64,000 bases of DNA, from the NCBI GenBank assembly GCA_905221605.1, contig CAJNDS010000663.1, forward strand, positions 1 to 64,000, written 5' to 3'. Positions 32,721 to 43,879 of this stretch are shown here, one piece after another. Numbering within the stretch: position 1 is the first letter of the stretch; every line of letters starts with the position of its first letter. The notes under the pieces were generated by a model. That model was given only the letters and a program-made list of their open reading frames with translations. It searched no databases and was not told where the DNA came from. The stretch comes from Symbiodinium natans. Lineage: Eukaryota > Sar > Dinophyceae > Suessiales > Symbiodiniaceae. Position numbers and translations under genes: made by a program.

Positions 32721-33722
32721 CTACTCGCTTGCATTTTTCCACGGTGCTAGCTCTGCTCCCTTTGCTCCCTCTGCCATGTTCGCTGTCCTTGCTCCAAGCT
32801 GTGCCGGAGCTCCCTGCAGGGAACAGCTTAAGATCAACTTTTCAACTCTTCCCTGAGTCAAAGCACACACACACACACAAAAACCACAAACCGGATCGCG
32901 CCTGATGGCTCGCCGGAGGCTGTGAGAGTGGAACACTGAGGAACCTGCCACGGCTTCATTTGCGCCGGCAGCGGCAGCCATCGCGGCGGTAGTCGGCGTG
33001 ACCCCGCCATCCACCTCTAAGGCCTTTGTGGGGAATGCTTCCCGCAGCCGACGTATCTTGGGCAGCATCTCAGGCATGAAAGCCTGACCGCCGAAGCCCG
33101 GCGGAACGGTCATCACAAGGACTGCATCAAAGAGCTCTGCCACCGACAAGAGAGACTCATCCAAAAAAGTCTCAGGTGCCAGGGCCAGCCCCACTTCCAG
33201 ACCAAGCCCATGTGCACGCTCGGCAGCTGCTCGAGAATCCGACAGAGCTTCAAAATGCAAGGTCACCCGGCTGGCACCAGCATTCTTCATCTCTTCCAAG
33301 TACTGCTCAGGATGCAAGACACATAAGTGGACGTCAAGGTATGCCAATGGCTCGTGATGCCGAATGGCTTTGACAACCATTGGCCCAAAGGTAAATGCCC
33401 CCTTGATCCAGTTCCCATCAAACATATCCAAGTGGACATAATCAGCCCCAGCACGGATCACCCGATGGGTCTCAAATGCCAGGTTGGAAAGGTCTCCTGC
33501 TAGGACAGAAGGCCCCACACGAACTCGCAGGGCCGAATGACCCGAATGACCCGAATGACCTGATGAATCCACCTGATTCGGAACAAACGCCACAGTGGGA
33601 GATGACATCGATCTCGTCGTTGCGATTGCCACGTTTTCTGCGGCATCCGGCAGCCAAGCTGCCCTCAAGACGCACAGCCATACACAGAGTACCTGTCTGC
33701 ACCATCGTTTTGCTTGTGGCAT
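32721..33722 (-). CDS. rpe: Ribulose-phosphate 3-epimerase, probably plastid-targeted
   Basis: The enzyme interconverts D-ribulose 5-phosphate and D-xylulose 5-phosphate in the Calvin cycle and pentose phosphate pathway. The motifs of the TIM-barrel family are present in order: VGPSVLAGDLSNL, HLDMFDG (metal and acid-base residues), LDVHLCVLHPEQY, VLVMTVPPGFGGQAFM, LEVDGGVTP and AVAGSSVF. The ATG at 33722 begins a leader of about 65 residues: a hydrophobic run (VLCVWLCVLRAAWL), then AFVP and an SGHSGHSGHS stretch. This fits a signal peptide plus transit peptide with an FVAP-like motif, as used for peridinin plastids. The barrel is complete in one exon. After AGSSVF the reading becomes unconvincing (CFCVCV over a CA repeat), so the last few residues probably lie past an intron. 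Stop 32721 is the end of the open frame, not a verified terminus. Confidence 0.9.
   Translation of the reverse strand: MPQAKRWCRQVLCVWLCVLRAAWLPDAAENVAIATTRSMSSPTVAFVPNQVDSSGHSGHSGHSALRVRVGPSVLAGDLSNLAFETHRVIRAGADYVHLDMFDGNWIKGAFTFGPMVVKAIRHHEPLAYLDVHLCVLHPEQYLEEMKNAGASRVTLHFEALSDSRAAAERAHGLGLEVGLALAPETFLDESLLSVAELFDAVLVMTVPPGFGGQAFMPEMLPKIRRLREAFPTKALEVDGGVTPTTAAMAAAAGANEAVAGSSVFHSHSLRRAIRRDPVCGFCVCVCALTQGRVEKLILSCSLQGAPAQLGARTANMAEGAKGAELAPWKNASE
32864..32883 (+). repeat. CA dinucleotide run next to the last RPE exon
   Basis: A short CA repeat sits within the presumed last intron of the epimerase gene. Confidence 0.6.
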
Positions 33723-34149
33723 GACTACTCTCCTGTTTCGGGCGATTGTGCAATGTATTCTTTGAGGAAGGGTCTTCCAATCTTCTCGATTTGTCTTGAT
33801 GTCTGCTGTTGGAAGAATTGTGCCGACCAAACAAACAGCCGCTGCTTTCTTTTTGCTCCTGGAGACGTGGCGAAAAGTAACCAGGCTGAGGGCCTTGCAT
33901 CGTCCGAAGTGTGTAGTGCGCGCTGCCACTACTTCCTAACATACGAACGTGCAAGGACACAACTTCGATGACGATGCTCGGTGCAGGGCCCCGGAGTTCA
34001 TGGCCACGTGCTGCGAAGCACTCTCCTTCGGAGGCTATATATGTGTTTCCTACGCCTTTCAGCTGTTGACAGTCTTGAAAGGTGTCACCATGCCAAAACA
34101 AATCTTCCGTGCGGAAATGAGATTCCGATCCAAAAACTAACATGCATGC

Positions 34150-36390
34150 TGAAGATCACGAAAAATGGAACCATGAGCACGGCCAACCACTCGTTCGTGA
34201 GTAAGAAACCTTCTGACTTGTGACTTTCTTGCTTTCTCACTTGCGACTATAAACTTTTCATGAACTTCTCTCACCTGCGACTAGACTACAAACACAAGAA
34301 CAAGATAGCCTTCCATGGCAGACGCAACACCCTCGCCCTTTCCAAGGGTGATCAAATTGGAGAAAGAGTGGAGTGGAGTGGAATGGAGAAGGCTTGCAGC
34401 AGTAGCTGCAGCCGCCCACGCTCGTCCCCCCCTACATCTCGGGGCGGCTCCGTAAACGTCCTTGCCGCCCTCCGCAAAGGGTTCAAGAGGGGGTAACTAG
34501 CTAACTGCAGACCAAGTTGCGGCAGCACGGGGGAGAGGCAAAGGGAGGGCAGAGAGACCCAGACCCCAGCCCTGACGTGGTAGCATACTGTGCGCTGGCT
34601 GTCGGTGTGAGCAAGGCGTGCTGGCGTTGACACCCAGCCGCGCGGCATTAATGATTGGCAACGCAATAAAGAGGAGTGAAGAATGCCGATGGAGCCGCAG
34701 CGGCGCCCACAGGAATCATTCACCGGAAAGGCCATGACAGGGCATTTTGGGCGGGGGTCGGCGGGCTCGGAAGCTGTTGGTAGCTTGTGGTGGTGGGGCG
34801 GCCGCTTGGTTCCCTTGCACCATCGCTTCCTGGCCAGCAGAAGCCCACCCCTCAATAAAGGAGGCCGGGCGCGGCATCTGGAGCGGCGAATGTTTTTTTA
34901 AGAAAAAGAAAAAAGCACACGCGAAGCGCGCGCGCGCGCGCGCCTGGAGCTGCAACGGGCGGAGCCCTTCACCTTAAGCCAGAAGCCTTCGTGTTACTGA
35001 AGCCGGCCGCTCCAAAAACCGCGTGTAATAAAGACGTGCCCGGAAAGCAACCAACCACACTTGGAGTCTTGAGACCTATTCCGCAAGCACAAGCACATCC
35101 CCAAGATTGCCCAAGCACCCGTCGCTCCAGAGGCCGCGTCTACTAAAGACGGTGCCTGGCAACCTGCCGCTTCAGAGGCCGCGTCTAATAAAGACGGCGC
35201 CTGGCAGCTGAAGTCCTGACCCTTTCGACGATCAACAACAAAGCGAAACACAAAGGCAGCAACCTCTCAAGCTATCAACCCGCCTTGACCTGGGACAAGC
35301 AACTCTGCCGAAACAAACCCAAACCCACACAGCCGGTCTTCCTTGTTTGGCGCAAGCAGGCGGGCTTTGGTTCCATTGGTTTCTAAGCGTCATCGAAAAA
35401 CAACTCACTCTGTGCACTCACACTGCCAGCATCTTCGTGGCACTGTACATTTGCGGGCTCACGGGAAGTGAGTTTAAACTGCCCACGTGAGAGCACCATC
35501 AGCTTCTCGCTCCACTTGCCGCATTTTGCGGGCGCGACCTCTGGAGCCTGGAGCGGCAAGTTTTGAAACTGGTTCGGGGCCTTCCTCGCTGGCTTCCCTA
35601 CTAGGGCTCCGCCTCATCATCCCCACCCTTGAGAAGGTGGATCTGCACAAACCTTCCAATTCCCCAGTGTGAAGGACTCTCACCGGCGAAACTTCCTGGG
35701 CAGCCTCCCCACCTGCCAGCCTTATTGGGCGTGGAAAAAATGGAAGGACGCGCATACAGCAAGATAAGCAGCCCAAGGAGTTTTCCAGCCCAAGGGCGTT
35801 TTCTAGCCAGGGGCTTGTTCCAGCTCGAGGCATTGTCCAACAATGGGTGGGTTCCAGGCACAAGCTTGTGAAAAATGTTCTGCATGTTCCAGGGCTAGGT
35901 ATTTTCCAGCAGCAGCTTGGTCCCAGCCCCGGGCTGTTTCCAACGAGGGGTCGTTTCCGCTCATCACCCACTCTCGCAAAGGAACTCTACTGAATATCCA
36001 GCTAAATCTGCCCCCTGCGGCAGCGGTCGCTTTTGGCGGGCAGCTGCACCCGCCCAACCTGTTCCGACACCCGTCTGGACAAGAAGAGCAAGGACGGAAG
36101 CCAATCCGTGCATGAACGGGTGAAGGCCTCAAGTGCTCGCCCGCCTGTTAGCCCATTGAGCATCGATTTTTGAGTGGCCGGATTCCAAGTCCACTGGCCA
36201 TGTTTTGCAGGGTCTTGCCCCTATACTGCTTGGTGCGGAATCAGCCCAAGGCAAAAGAACCAGGTACCTTAACCCTTATGTGCCGACTGGCGATTTACAG
36301 AGTATAAGTCCTGGCTAAGGGCCTGTTTGTGCGGGTGTTTGGACGCCTGCAGCCCTGGGCTGGAACAAGCCCTCGGCTGGAACAAAGCCG
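34150..36390. other. Gene-free stretch with degenerate short repeats
   Basis: 34990-35215 holds three diverged copies of a roughly 46-nt unit centred on GAGGCCGCGTCTAATAAAGA. 34927-34945 is a run of CG/GC. No coding frame is convincing. Confidence 0.4.
34995..35215 (+). repeat. Diverged tandem repeat, about 46-nt unit
   Basis: The two right-hand copies (about 35125 and 35170) are close: CCGCGTCTACTAAAGACGG versus CCGCGTCTAATAAAGACGG. A third at about 35010 is more diverged. Each contains a small palindrome, CCGCGTCT...AGACGG. Confidence 0.6.
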
Positions 36391-36394
36391 TCTG

Positions 36395-37610
36395 TCTTGC
36401 GAAACCATGCAAAAGCCACAATCTGTGTTCTTTTCTGAGGGCTTTGCTCTTTCAGGTTTAGAATAACGAAAAGCAACACCAGCTCACACTGCTCTTCAAA
36501 ATTAGCCAGCATACCACAATACTGTCAAAACCCTCTGCCCCAACTGCTAAACTTGATAAAGCACGTTTTTGTTATTTCGGAGGCTTTGTTCTTTCAGGTT
36601 TTGGATGACAAGAAGCAACACCGCCAGGCGTTGCTGTTTCAAAATTCTGGCAGCATACCACAACACTAGCAGAGCCGCTCTGACCCAACTGAAAAATTGA
36701 ATACCGCATGCTTTTTGGGATCCTTCAACGCTTTGTTCCTTCAGGTCTAGGACGACAAGAAGCACTAGCAGGTATTGTGCTTTCAAAATTCAGCCAACAT
36801 GCCGCAAAACTGTCAAAACTGTTCTTCCCCAACTGCAAAAGTTGATACAACACGTTCTTTTGATCTGGAGGGCTTTGCTCTTTCAGGTTTAGGATGACAA
36901 GAAGCAACACCAGCAGACACAGCTCTCTCAAAACTGCCAGCATACCACAATACTGTCAAAACCCCTCTGCCCCAACTGTTACTAAAATTGATAAAGCACG
37001 TTTTTTTTTGGTCTCGGAGGCTTTGTTTTTTCAGGTTTTGGATGACAAGAAGCAACACCGCCAGGCGTTGCTGTTTCAAAATTCTGTCAGCATGCCACAA
37101 CACTAGCAGAGCCGCTCTGACCCAGCTGAAAATTGAATACAGCATGCTTTTTGGGATCCTTCAACGCTTTGTTCCTTCAGGTCTGGGACGACAAGAAGCA
37201 CTAGCAGGTATTGTGCTTTCAAAATTCAGCCAACATGCCACAAAACTGTCAAAACTGTTCTTCCCCAACTGCAAGAGTTGATACAACACGTTCTTTTGAT
37301 CTGGAGGGCTTTGCTCTTTCAGATTTAGGATGACAAGAATCAACACCAGCAGACACAGCTCTTTCAAATTGCCAGCACACCACAATACTGTCAAAAACCC
37401 CTCTGCCCCAGCTGCTAAAATTGATAAAGCACGTTTTTTGTCTCGGAGGCTTTGTTCTTTCACATGACAAGAAGCAACACCGCCAAGCGTTGCTGTTTCA
37501 AGATTCTGCCAGCATACCACAACACTAGCAGAGCTTTGTTCCTTCAGGTCTAGGACAGGTATTGTGCTTTCAAAATTCAGCCAACATGCCACAAAACTGT
37601 CAAAACTGTT
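36395..37610 (+). repeat. Higher-order satellite: three monomers A-B-C repeated three times
   Basis: Monomers of about 145 nt each contain GCTTTGYTCTTTCAGGT followed by AGGATGACAAGAAGCAACACC. Landmark positions are A 36441, B 36588, C 36731, A 36873, B 37021, C 37170, A 37306, B 37447, C 37530. Like monomers repeat about every 433 nt and match each other far better than their neighbours. The last B-C pair is shortened by a deletion. Open minus-strand frames run across the array because the period is close to a multiple of three; I do not read them as genes. The TTTCAGGT in each unit resembles a 3' splice site. Confidence 0.85.
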
Positions 37611-38010
37611 CTTCCCCAACTTGGATTTTTTGCCTAACGGCAAAATGGGGGTGCGAAGCACTCTCCCGCTATGTCTGTAACCTCCGAGAAAAAATTGCGC
37701 AAGAAGCAGAACAGAGACCTTACAGTTGCAGAATCCATCAGTTGCAAAATCCATGAAACTCGACGTCTCAGCTGAAGTATAACAAAGTAAACCAAAACCT
37801 CCGCTCTCTAGAAGCCGCCAGCGTCAAGCGTCAAACGATTCACAAATAGATAGAAGCCGCAAGGGTCAAACGATTCACAACACTATAGAACAACAAAGAT
37901 TCAGAAAACATACAAAAGCAAAATCACAGGGAAAAATACAAAAACAAAGCCAACCAGCCAACCAAATCAAAAACAGTTTTGCGCTCAAAAAACACTTCAA
38001 CAGTATAAGC
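37611..38010. other. Spacer between satellite and microsatellite
   Basis: This contains a repeated AAGCCGC...GTCAAACGATTCACAA segment (about 37811 and 37852). No gene was seen. Confidence 0.5.
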
Positions 38011-38802
<792 letters not shown>

Positions 38803-39540
38803 AGCCGCGCCGCTCGAGGCGCCGCAACCTTTTGAGGCCGCTCGATGCGCATTGCCATCACAGTCTGTCGGCAATGCTTCCGCCTCGGACTCTGGTTCTC
38901 CCGTAGCCCGGCGGTTCTTCTCTTTCTTGCCCTTGTCCTCGCCTTTCTCTCTCTTTTCCCTTCTCTCCCTTGGAGGTGACTTTCCTTTCGGTGTTGGGAC
39001 CCTTCGAGTGGGCAACCTTTGTCCTTTAGGCGAGACGCTTGCGCAGGCCTGCACTGGCCTTGCCTTCAACCCCCAGCCCAAAGACTCTTAGTGAAAGCAG
39101 CTGACCAAAACAGCAGGAAAATTCTCTGCAGATTTCGTTTTCGGGCAGTGGAAGGCTGCCTGTTTCTTTCCAAACTGCCAGAATAGAACTTGCTCCGAAC
39201 TAACGTTGACAAGAACCCAGAGAGCACCAACCAGAATTAAAGTGCTTTCTTGTTGAAGAGATTTGCGTGTGTGAATGCAGAAGCATCTACATTTGACCTG
39301 TAAGAGGCATGGTCTTTCCTTTGCCATTTACATGGACCAAGTCACCATCATACAGAGTTCCAAGTCAGCAACGTCCAATACAAGCCGCCCACCCAGACCC
39401 CAGTGTGAATTTCCTTTGCAACCTTTCGAAGAGGTTGGCAAGCGTTCCATCAACACTACGAGGTCTTCTTTTGCTTGGCTGCACGCACTGCAAGAGACTT
39501 GTTTGGGAATTTTCGCAAATGGTTGACGCCCATGATCTTT
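38803..39540. other. No certain gene
   Basis: On the minus strand 39010-38850 there is a Lys/Glu/Arg-rich reading (RREKREKGEDKGKKEK) that could be an exon or a purine-rich chance frame. Confidence 0.3.
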
Positions 39541-39574
39541 TCGAATTTAAGGCTTAAGGGGGGCGAGCTCAAAT

Positions 39575-40060
39575 TTGAGGACGAACAAGGGGGCTTTAGA
39601 AGAAGTAGAGGTTTTGTTTCTAAAGTACAAAGCGGGGGTTTGCTTGTTGTGAGTGGAGAAGAGACAAGGGGCCTCATTCTAAATTCAACCCCCCCGAATC
39701 TTCTTTCATTCTTCGAAAATCAGAGGAGTAGAGACGAGACTGCTTTTGTTTCTAGAAGTAGAACGTGGGAGGGTTGGGGGGGAGGCGCAGCTCCCCATTT
39801 GTGGAGTGGGAGGAAGGGGAGAAGAGAGAACGGGCCTTTATTCTAATTCCACTCCCACCGATTTTGTTTTGTTTTGTTTCATTCTTCGCAATTCAGAGGA
39901 GTAGAGACGAGACTGTTTTTGTTTCTAGAAGTAGAAAGCGGGGGGAGAGAAAGGGGCTTTATTCTAAATCCACCCTTCTCGAACCTTGTTTTGTTTTGTG
40001 TTTCATTGTTCGAAAATCAGAGGAGCAGAGACGAGACTGTTTTTCTTTCTACCCCCCCTC
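39575..40060 (+). repeat. Tandem repeat with CAGAGGAGTAGAGACGAGAC core
   Basis: Three clear copies of the core lie at about 39722, 39894 and 40019, with a more diverged copy before them. Spacing is about 125-170 nt. Each is followed by TTTGTTTCTAGAAGTAGAA and then a GC-rich run. No coding role is seen. Confidence 0.7.
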
Positions 40061-40103
40061 ATTTGTTGTTGTGGAGTAGGGAGGAAGGAGGGGGGTGTGG
40101 GGG

Positions 40104-40265
40104 GCTTCCGAATTTCATCAAGCCCCCTTCGAGAAGGGGGGGGGGCTTCCGAATTTCCTCAAGCCCCCTTCGAGAAGGGGGAGGGGGCTTGCGAATTTCC
40201 TCAAGCCCCCTTCGAGAAGGGGGGTCGAGTCTTGCGAATTTTCTCAAGCCCCCTTCGAGAATTAT
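40104..40265 (+). repeat. Four-copy 42-nt tandem repeat, each unit a perfect hairpin
   Basis: The unit is CTTCCGAATTTCCTCAAG followed by CCCCCTTCGAGAAGGGGG. The second half is an 8-bp perfect stem with a 2-nt loop. Three copies have the full stem and the fourth (about 40246) keeps only one arm. Degenerate CAAGCCCCCTT pieces continue to about 40445. Confidence 0.85.
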
Positions 40266-40459
40266 TTCTCAAGTCCCCCTTCAAGCCCCTTCTGAAGCCC
40301 CCCTTAAATTCGAATTTGAGAAAGCCCCCCTTCTCAAGCCCCCCTTCAAGCCCCTTCTCAAGCCTTCATTGTTCGCCCTCCCCCCCCCCCCGCCTTCCTC
40401 GAATTCGAATTTGAGGAAGCCACCCCTTGCTCAAGCCCCCTTCGAAAAATTCGTAAAGA

Positions 40460-42150
40460 TCATGCCCCCATTACTATTGACCGCAATGAAGAGCTTGTGA
40501 TGGGTGGTGCTGGTATGGACGTGGAGCCAGATAAGATCAGCTTTCGAAGCAAAGAACGGCTTGGTTTGACTGCCGTCTGGTGGTTTTTCCTCGGAGTCGA
40601 AGCTGCTGCTCGCAGGCTTTTTCTTTGGGAAGCTTGGAGGCCCTGCGAACGCGGCCCTGGTTTCTGCTTGGGAATGTGGTCAGACACGTTGGGAAAGTTG
40701 GCCGATCTTTAATTATGGAGCCTTGCTTAAGGCTGCTTGACTGGCTGACCAATGGGGTGCCCTGAACTGGTCTTGCATCTTACTGACTACCAGGGCGCGT
40801 GCTGGCCTTGCCTCTCCTTTGGGAAAGTTGGCTAGTTGCACCTTGCTAACCTTGCCAGTGGCTTTATCATAGTGGTTTTGATGATTTTGCGACCCCCGAC
40901 ATGCTCTGCGCTGCTCGATTACAGCTGGATTTCTGCGACAACCTCGAGTACTGAGCGCGGGGAACATAGACGTTTGGTGCGTTGGTTTTGCGGGTTGCTG
41001 CGGGTTTGGTGGTTGCGTTTTGTGTTTGGTGTGTGTTTGCTTTGGTTTTCGCACCTGCTCTGTTTCACCCCTAGTGTTAAGACCCACAAGAACGGCCTAC
41101 CTGGGAGGTCCGGGCCTGACGTCTCAATTCTTGACATGAGTTCCGACGTCGAACTCAGCGCCGCAGAAGCTTCTTTGCCATCTTCGCACTGCGCGCCAAG
41201 ATAGAAACAGCTAAATTCAAGCAATAAGCACTGGAAAAAAGGCATCCGAGTCATGTGTGGGCGGAGTCGGTGGAGTTTATGTAAGCGGAGTCGGCGGAGT
41301 CCTTCCAAAGTGGAATTCCCCTTAGAACGGCAGCGGAGTCGAGGTGAGCCCGTTTTAAATATACAATGGTTTTTAAACCGGGGAAGACACGACTCCGCGA
41401 CATGTGTACCATCCCTTGTGCACCAATCCTGCAACATCTACGCTAAGATTCTATGGGGTGGGGGGTAATCTTGCTTCCTGAATCACGTTTAAGAATTGCA
41501 AAGCTGCGCAAAAGTTGCTCTCCGTGTTCACTGCAAGTGACCTGAAGAAATCTCACAAATCCCACCTGACATCGTGCCCAGTTTATGCGCCCCAAACTGA
41601 CGCATTTTTTGAGCCGTCCAGCGCAGTCCCCCTAGGTACTGCGCTGCTGATGCTAAAGAGGCGTCGGTCCATTGCGCGCTGACGGGCGAAAGTGCAGTGC
41701 TTTGGGTGTTGGACTCCTTTCTGTTTTACTCGTTTCTGTGGTTGGCCTGCTTGGGCATTCGTGCCGGGGCCATAAGTCTTTTGTAGTGAGGTGCGTAGCA
41801 CGCTGCACTGTGTCCGCCAAGGACTCGCTAGGTGCCAGACATGGCATTGCGCAGCAAAGGCAAAAGGCATCTTCAGGAGAGGATTTAAGAAGCTCAGACC
41901 CCTCAAGGTCGTTTGATGCCCAACCGCGGCGATGGTGGCAGATGTCATTGAGAAAGTGCTTAAGTGCTTGATCTATTCCAGTGAAGATGTAGGTGTGTGG
42001 CGGATCTGTGGTATCCGACGCAACGTTGGTTTGCATTTTGAGGCGTGCCAGTGTGCAGAGGCAAGACGCAAAGTGGTGGAATCCGAGCAGGCTGAGCAAA
42101 ATTGCAACGATGTTTTGCAAAAGTTTTTCCAAAGAAAGTGAAAGTCTTGA
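40460..42150. other. No supported gene
   Basis: 41267-41345 has GGCGGAGTCGG-type short repeats. A minus-strand stretch near 41200-41080 may be a coding scrap. Nothing could be assigned. Confidence 0.3.
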
Positions 42151-42273
42151 TAGCCCCGAGAGTCACCCGTGTCTTACCCAAGATATGGATTTGTAGTCTA
42201 TCCGCAGAGACTCTGGTTCAAGCACAACCGAGGCAAGCCCTGGTTGGAGGTCGTTCCTTGTGAGGACGACAGA

Positions 42274-43752
42274 ATGGGTACCGAAAGAAGTTCGCAAAGC
42301 CCGAAGACGGGCAAGGTTGCCGAGATGGAAGCACCTTTTTGGTGCAAGCCGTGCAAATGGTTGTTCAGAAGTGACAGGGCAGCTGGTCTTGGGTGGAATG
42401 ATGAAGGAAAACCGTACTGCGAGAAGTGCAAGACGGTAGTTACGGTATGGGGAACGAACGCTTCACACGCGTTCCACCTTAGGGAAGGTGAGAAAGAAAG
42501 GAGGGCTGCTGGAAAGAAAGGCGAATGCCTCCGGCCTCTAGGTCAGCAAGCCCCGAGACCCAAGAGTATGCCAAAGTCCTTGGAGAGGATGACGGTGTTG
42601 TTCCCTGATTTGGCCGAGATGGAACCGCCAAGATGGTACAACGACCTTTGGTGGGCGATATGCCGTCGTGGCACGGCAATCGAGGATCTCGATGTAGGGA
42701 AGGTAGTGACCGAGTTGTCAGACAATGACAGGATGAAGTATCAAACCAGTTTCGAGAATCTGGTGATGCCGATGCAGGAAATCGGTGAGGTGAACCCGAA
42801 ACCCTCGAAGCTGTTGGGGATTTTGGATCTCCGTGGGCAAGTTGGTGGCAAGGCCATCCTTTGGGAGTCGGCTGTGACTGAGGGTGTCCTTTACCTAGAG
42901 GTGCCAGTGCCAGCATCCACGTGTGCGTTGGCGACGATCAGTTTCGTGCGGTATCTGAAAGGCAAGGGAATCACCCCTGTGCTACTGTTGGGTGAGCGCC
43001 AAGACCTAGAGTTCCTAAGGATGGTGGATATGCTGTGCATGCTACCCATTTTGGGAGCAGAAAGGTGCGTGAAGGATGAGATGGAAAGCAGCGCCCATCC
43101 ACCATGGATCAATCGTTGGAAGAACCACACACGAGCTGGGTTTTTGGTCTTCAAGACGATGTTGGAGAGAGTAAAAATGATAGCAATGATGACTTGCGCC
43201 ACGATGAGGATCCATGATCCAACCCTGGCGAGCCAGAACCGACCAGTGCCTCGATGGGCATTTTATGCCTATGGCAACTACAAAATTGTGTTGGAAACGG
43301 TGGCTGGCTTCACGGATGAAGAAGAGAAAGACAAGGCCACTGGATGGAGGAAGGTCGTCGATCACGAGACCAGACGTTTGATCAAATGGGAATGTGATTG
43401 CAAGTGGCATCTCCCTTCGGAGTATGCAGGGAGATTCAATCTTGCAATGCCATCGGATATGTGGCAACAGGTGTGGCAAATGCTGAGCGAAGGCATTGCT
43501 GACTTGGAAGCTGAGGAGCAAGCTCTGAAAAAGCTGGTGAAGGATGCGGTTGTCCAGCAAGATCGTGAGTTTGATGAGGCAGAGAAGAAACGAAAGAGGA
43601 TCGCTGAGCTTGCAGCAGCAGAAGCGGAGGCGAGTAAAAGAGCCCGAGTTGAGCGAGAAGATTCGGTGCATTCACCGACCTCGGTGGCTTCGCCGGTGCT
43701 GGATGCTGCAACGATCTCGCAAATTGCCGAGCATGTGAGAGCTAGCTGCTAG
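42274..43752 (+). CDS. Zinc-ribbon ORF of unknown function, 3' end frameshifted
   Basis: This is 492 codons from ATG 42274; the frame is open from 42154 but without an earlier ATG. Residues 24-52 hold CKPC and CEKC about 22 residues apart, a zinc-ribbon pattern. The middle (residues about 130-380) is globular with Trp-rich stretches (PRWYNDLWWAICRRG). Residues about 415-460 are a charged helix (EAEKKRKRIAELAAAEAEAS). I do not recognise the family. The long intronless frame suggests a retroposed gene or a retroelement ORF1/gag. A 7-bp tandem duplication at 43741-43754 shifts the frame and gives the early stop; without it the frame would run on to a TGA at 43877. Confidence 0.55.
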   Translation: MGTERSSQSPKTGKVAEMEAPFWCKPCKWLFRSDRAAGLGWNDEGKPYCEKCKTVVTVWGTNASHAFHLREGEKERRAAGKKGECLRPLGQQAPRPKSMPKSLERMTVLFPDLAEMEPPRWYNDLWWAICRRGTAIEDLDVGKVVTELSDNDRMKYQTSFENLVMPMQEIGEVNPKPSKLLGILDLRGQVGGKAILWESAVTEGVLYLEVPVPASTCALATISFVRYLKGKGITPVLLLGERQDLEFLRMVDMLCMLPILGAERCVKDEMESSAHPPWINRWKNHTRAGFLVFKTMLERVKMIAMMTCATMRIHDPTLASQNRPVPRWAFYAYGNYKIVLETVAGFTDEEEKDKATGWRKVVDHETRRLIKWECDCKWHLPSEYAGRFNLAMPSDMWQQVWQMLSEGIADLEAEEQALKKLVKDAVVQQDREFDEAEKKRKRIAELAAAEAEASKRARVEREDSVHSPTSVASPVLDAATISQIAEHVRASC

Positions 43753-43754
43753 CT
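43741..43754 (+). other. 7-bp tandem duplication GCTAGCT causing a frameshift
   Basis: GCTAGCT occurs twice in a row. One copy would leave the reading frame intact into a Lys/Glu/Ser-rich tail (LSVADLEKMLNE...). The duplication ends the protein about 40 residues early. Confidence 0.7.
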
Positions 43755-43879
43755 TGAGCGTGGCGGATCTTGAGAAGATGTTGAATGAAAGGAAGGAATC
43801 CTCTGAGCCAAGCAAGTCTTCGCGAGATGTGAACGCTGCGGAGAAGAAAGATGATCCTTCTGGTGAAGATTTGGATTGA

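Noticed and set aside
36547-37754. Long minus-strand frames over the satellite
   Set aside because: The repeat period is near a multiple of three, which keeps frames open by chance; composition is repeat-driven.
40104-40445. CRISPR-like spacing of short repeats
   Set aside because: The units are contiguous 42-nt tandem copies without unique spacers, in a eukaryotic genome.
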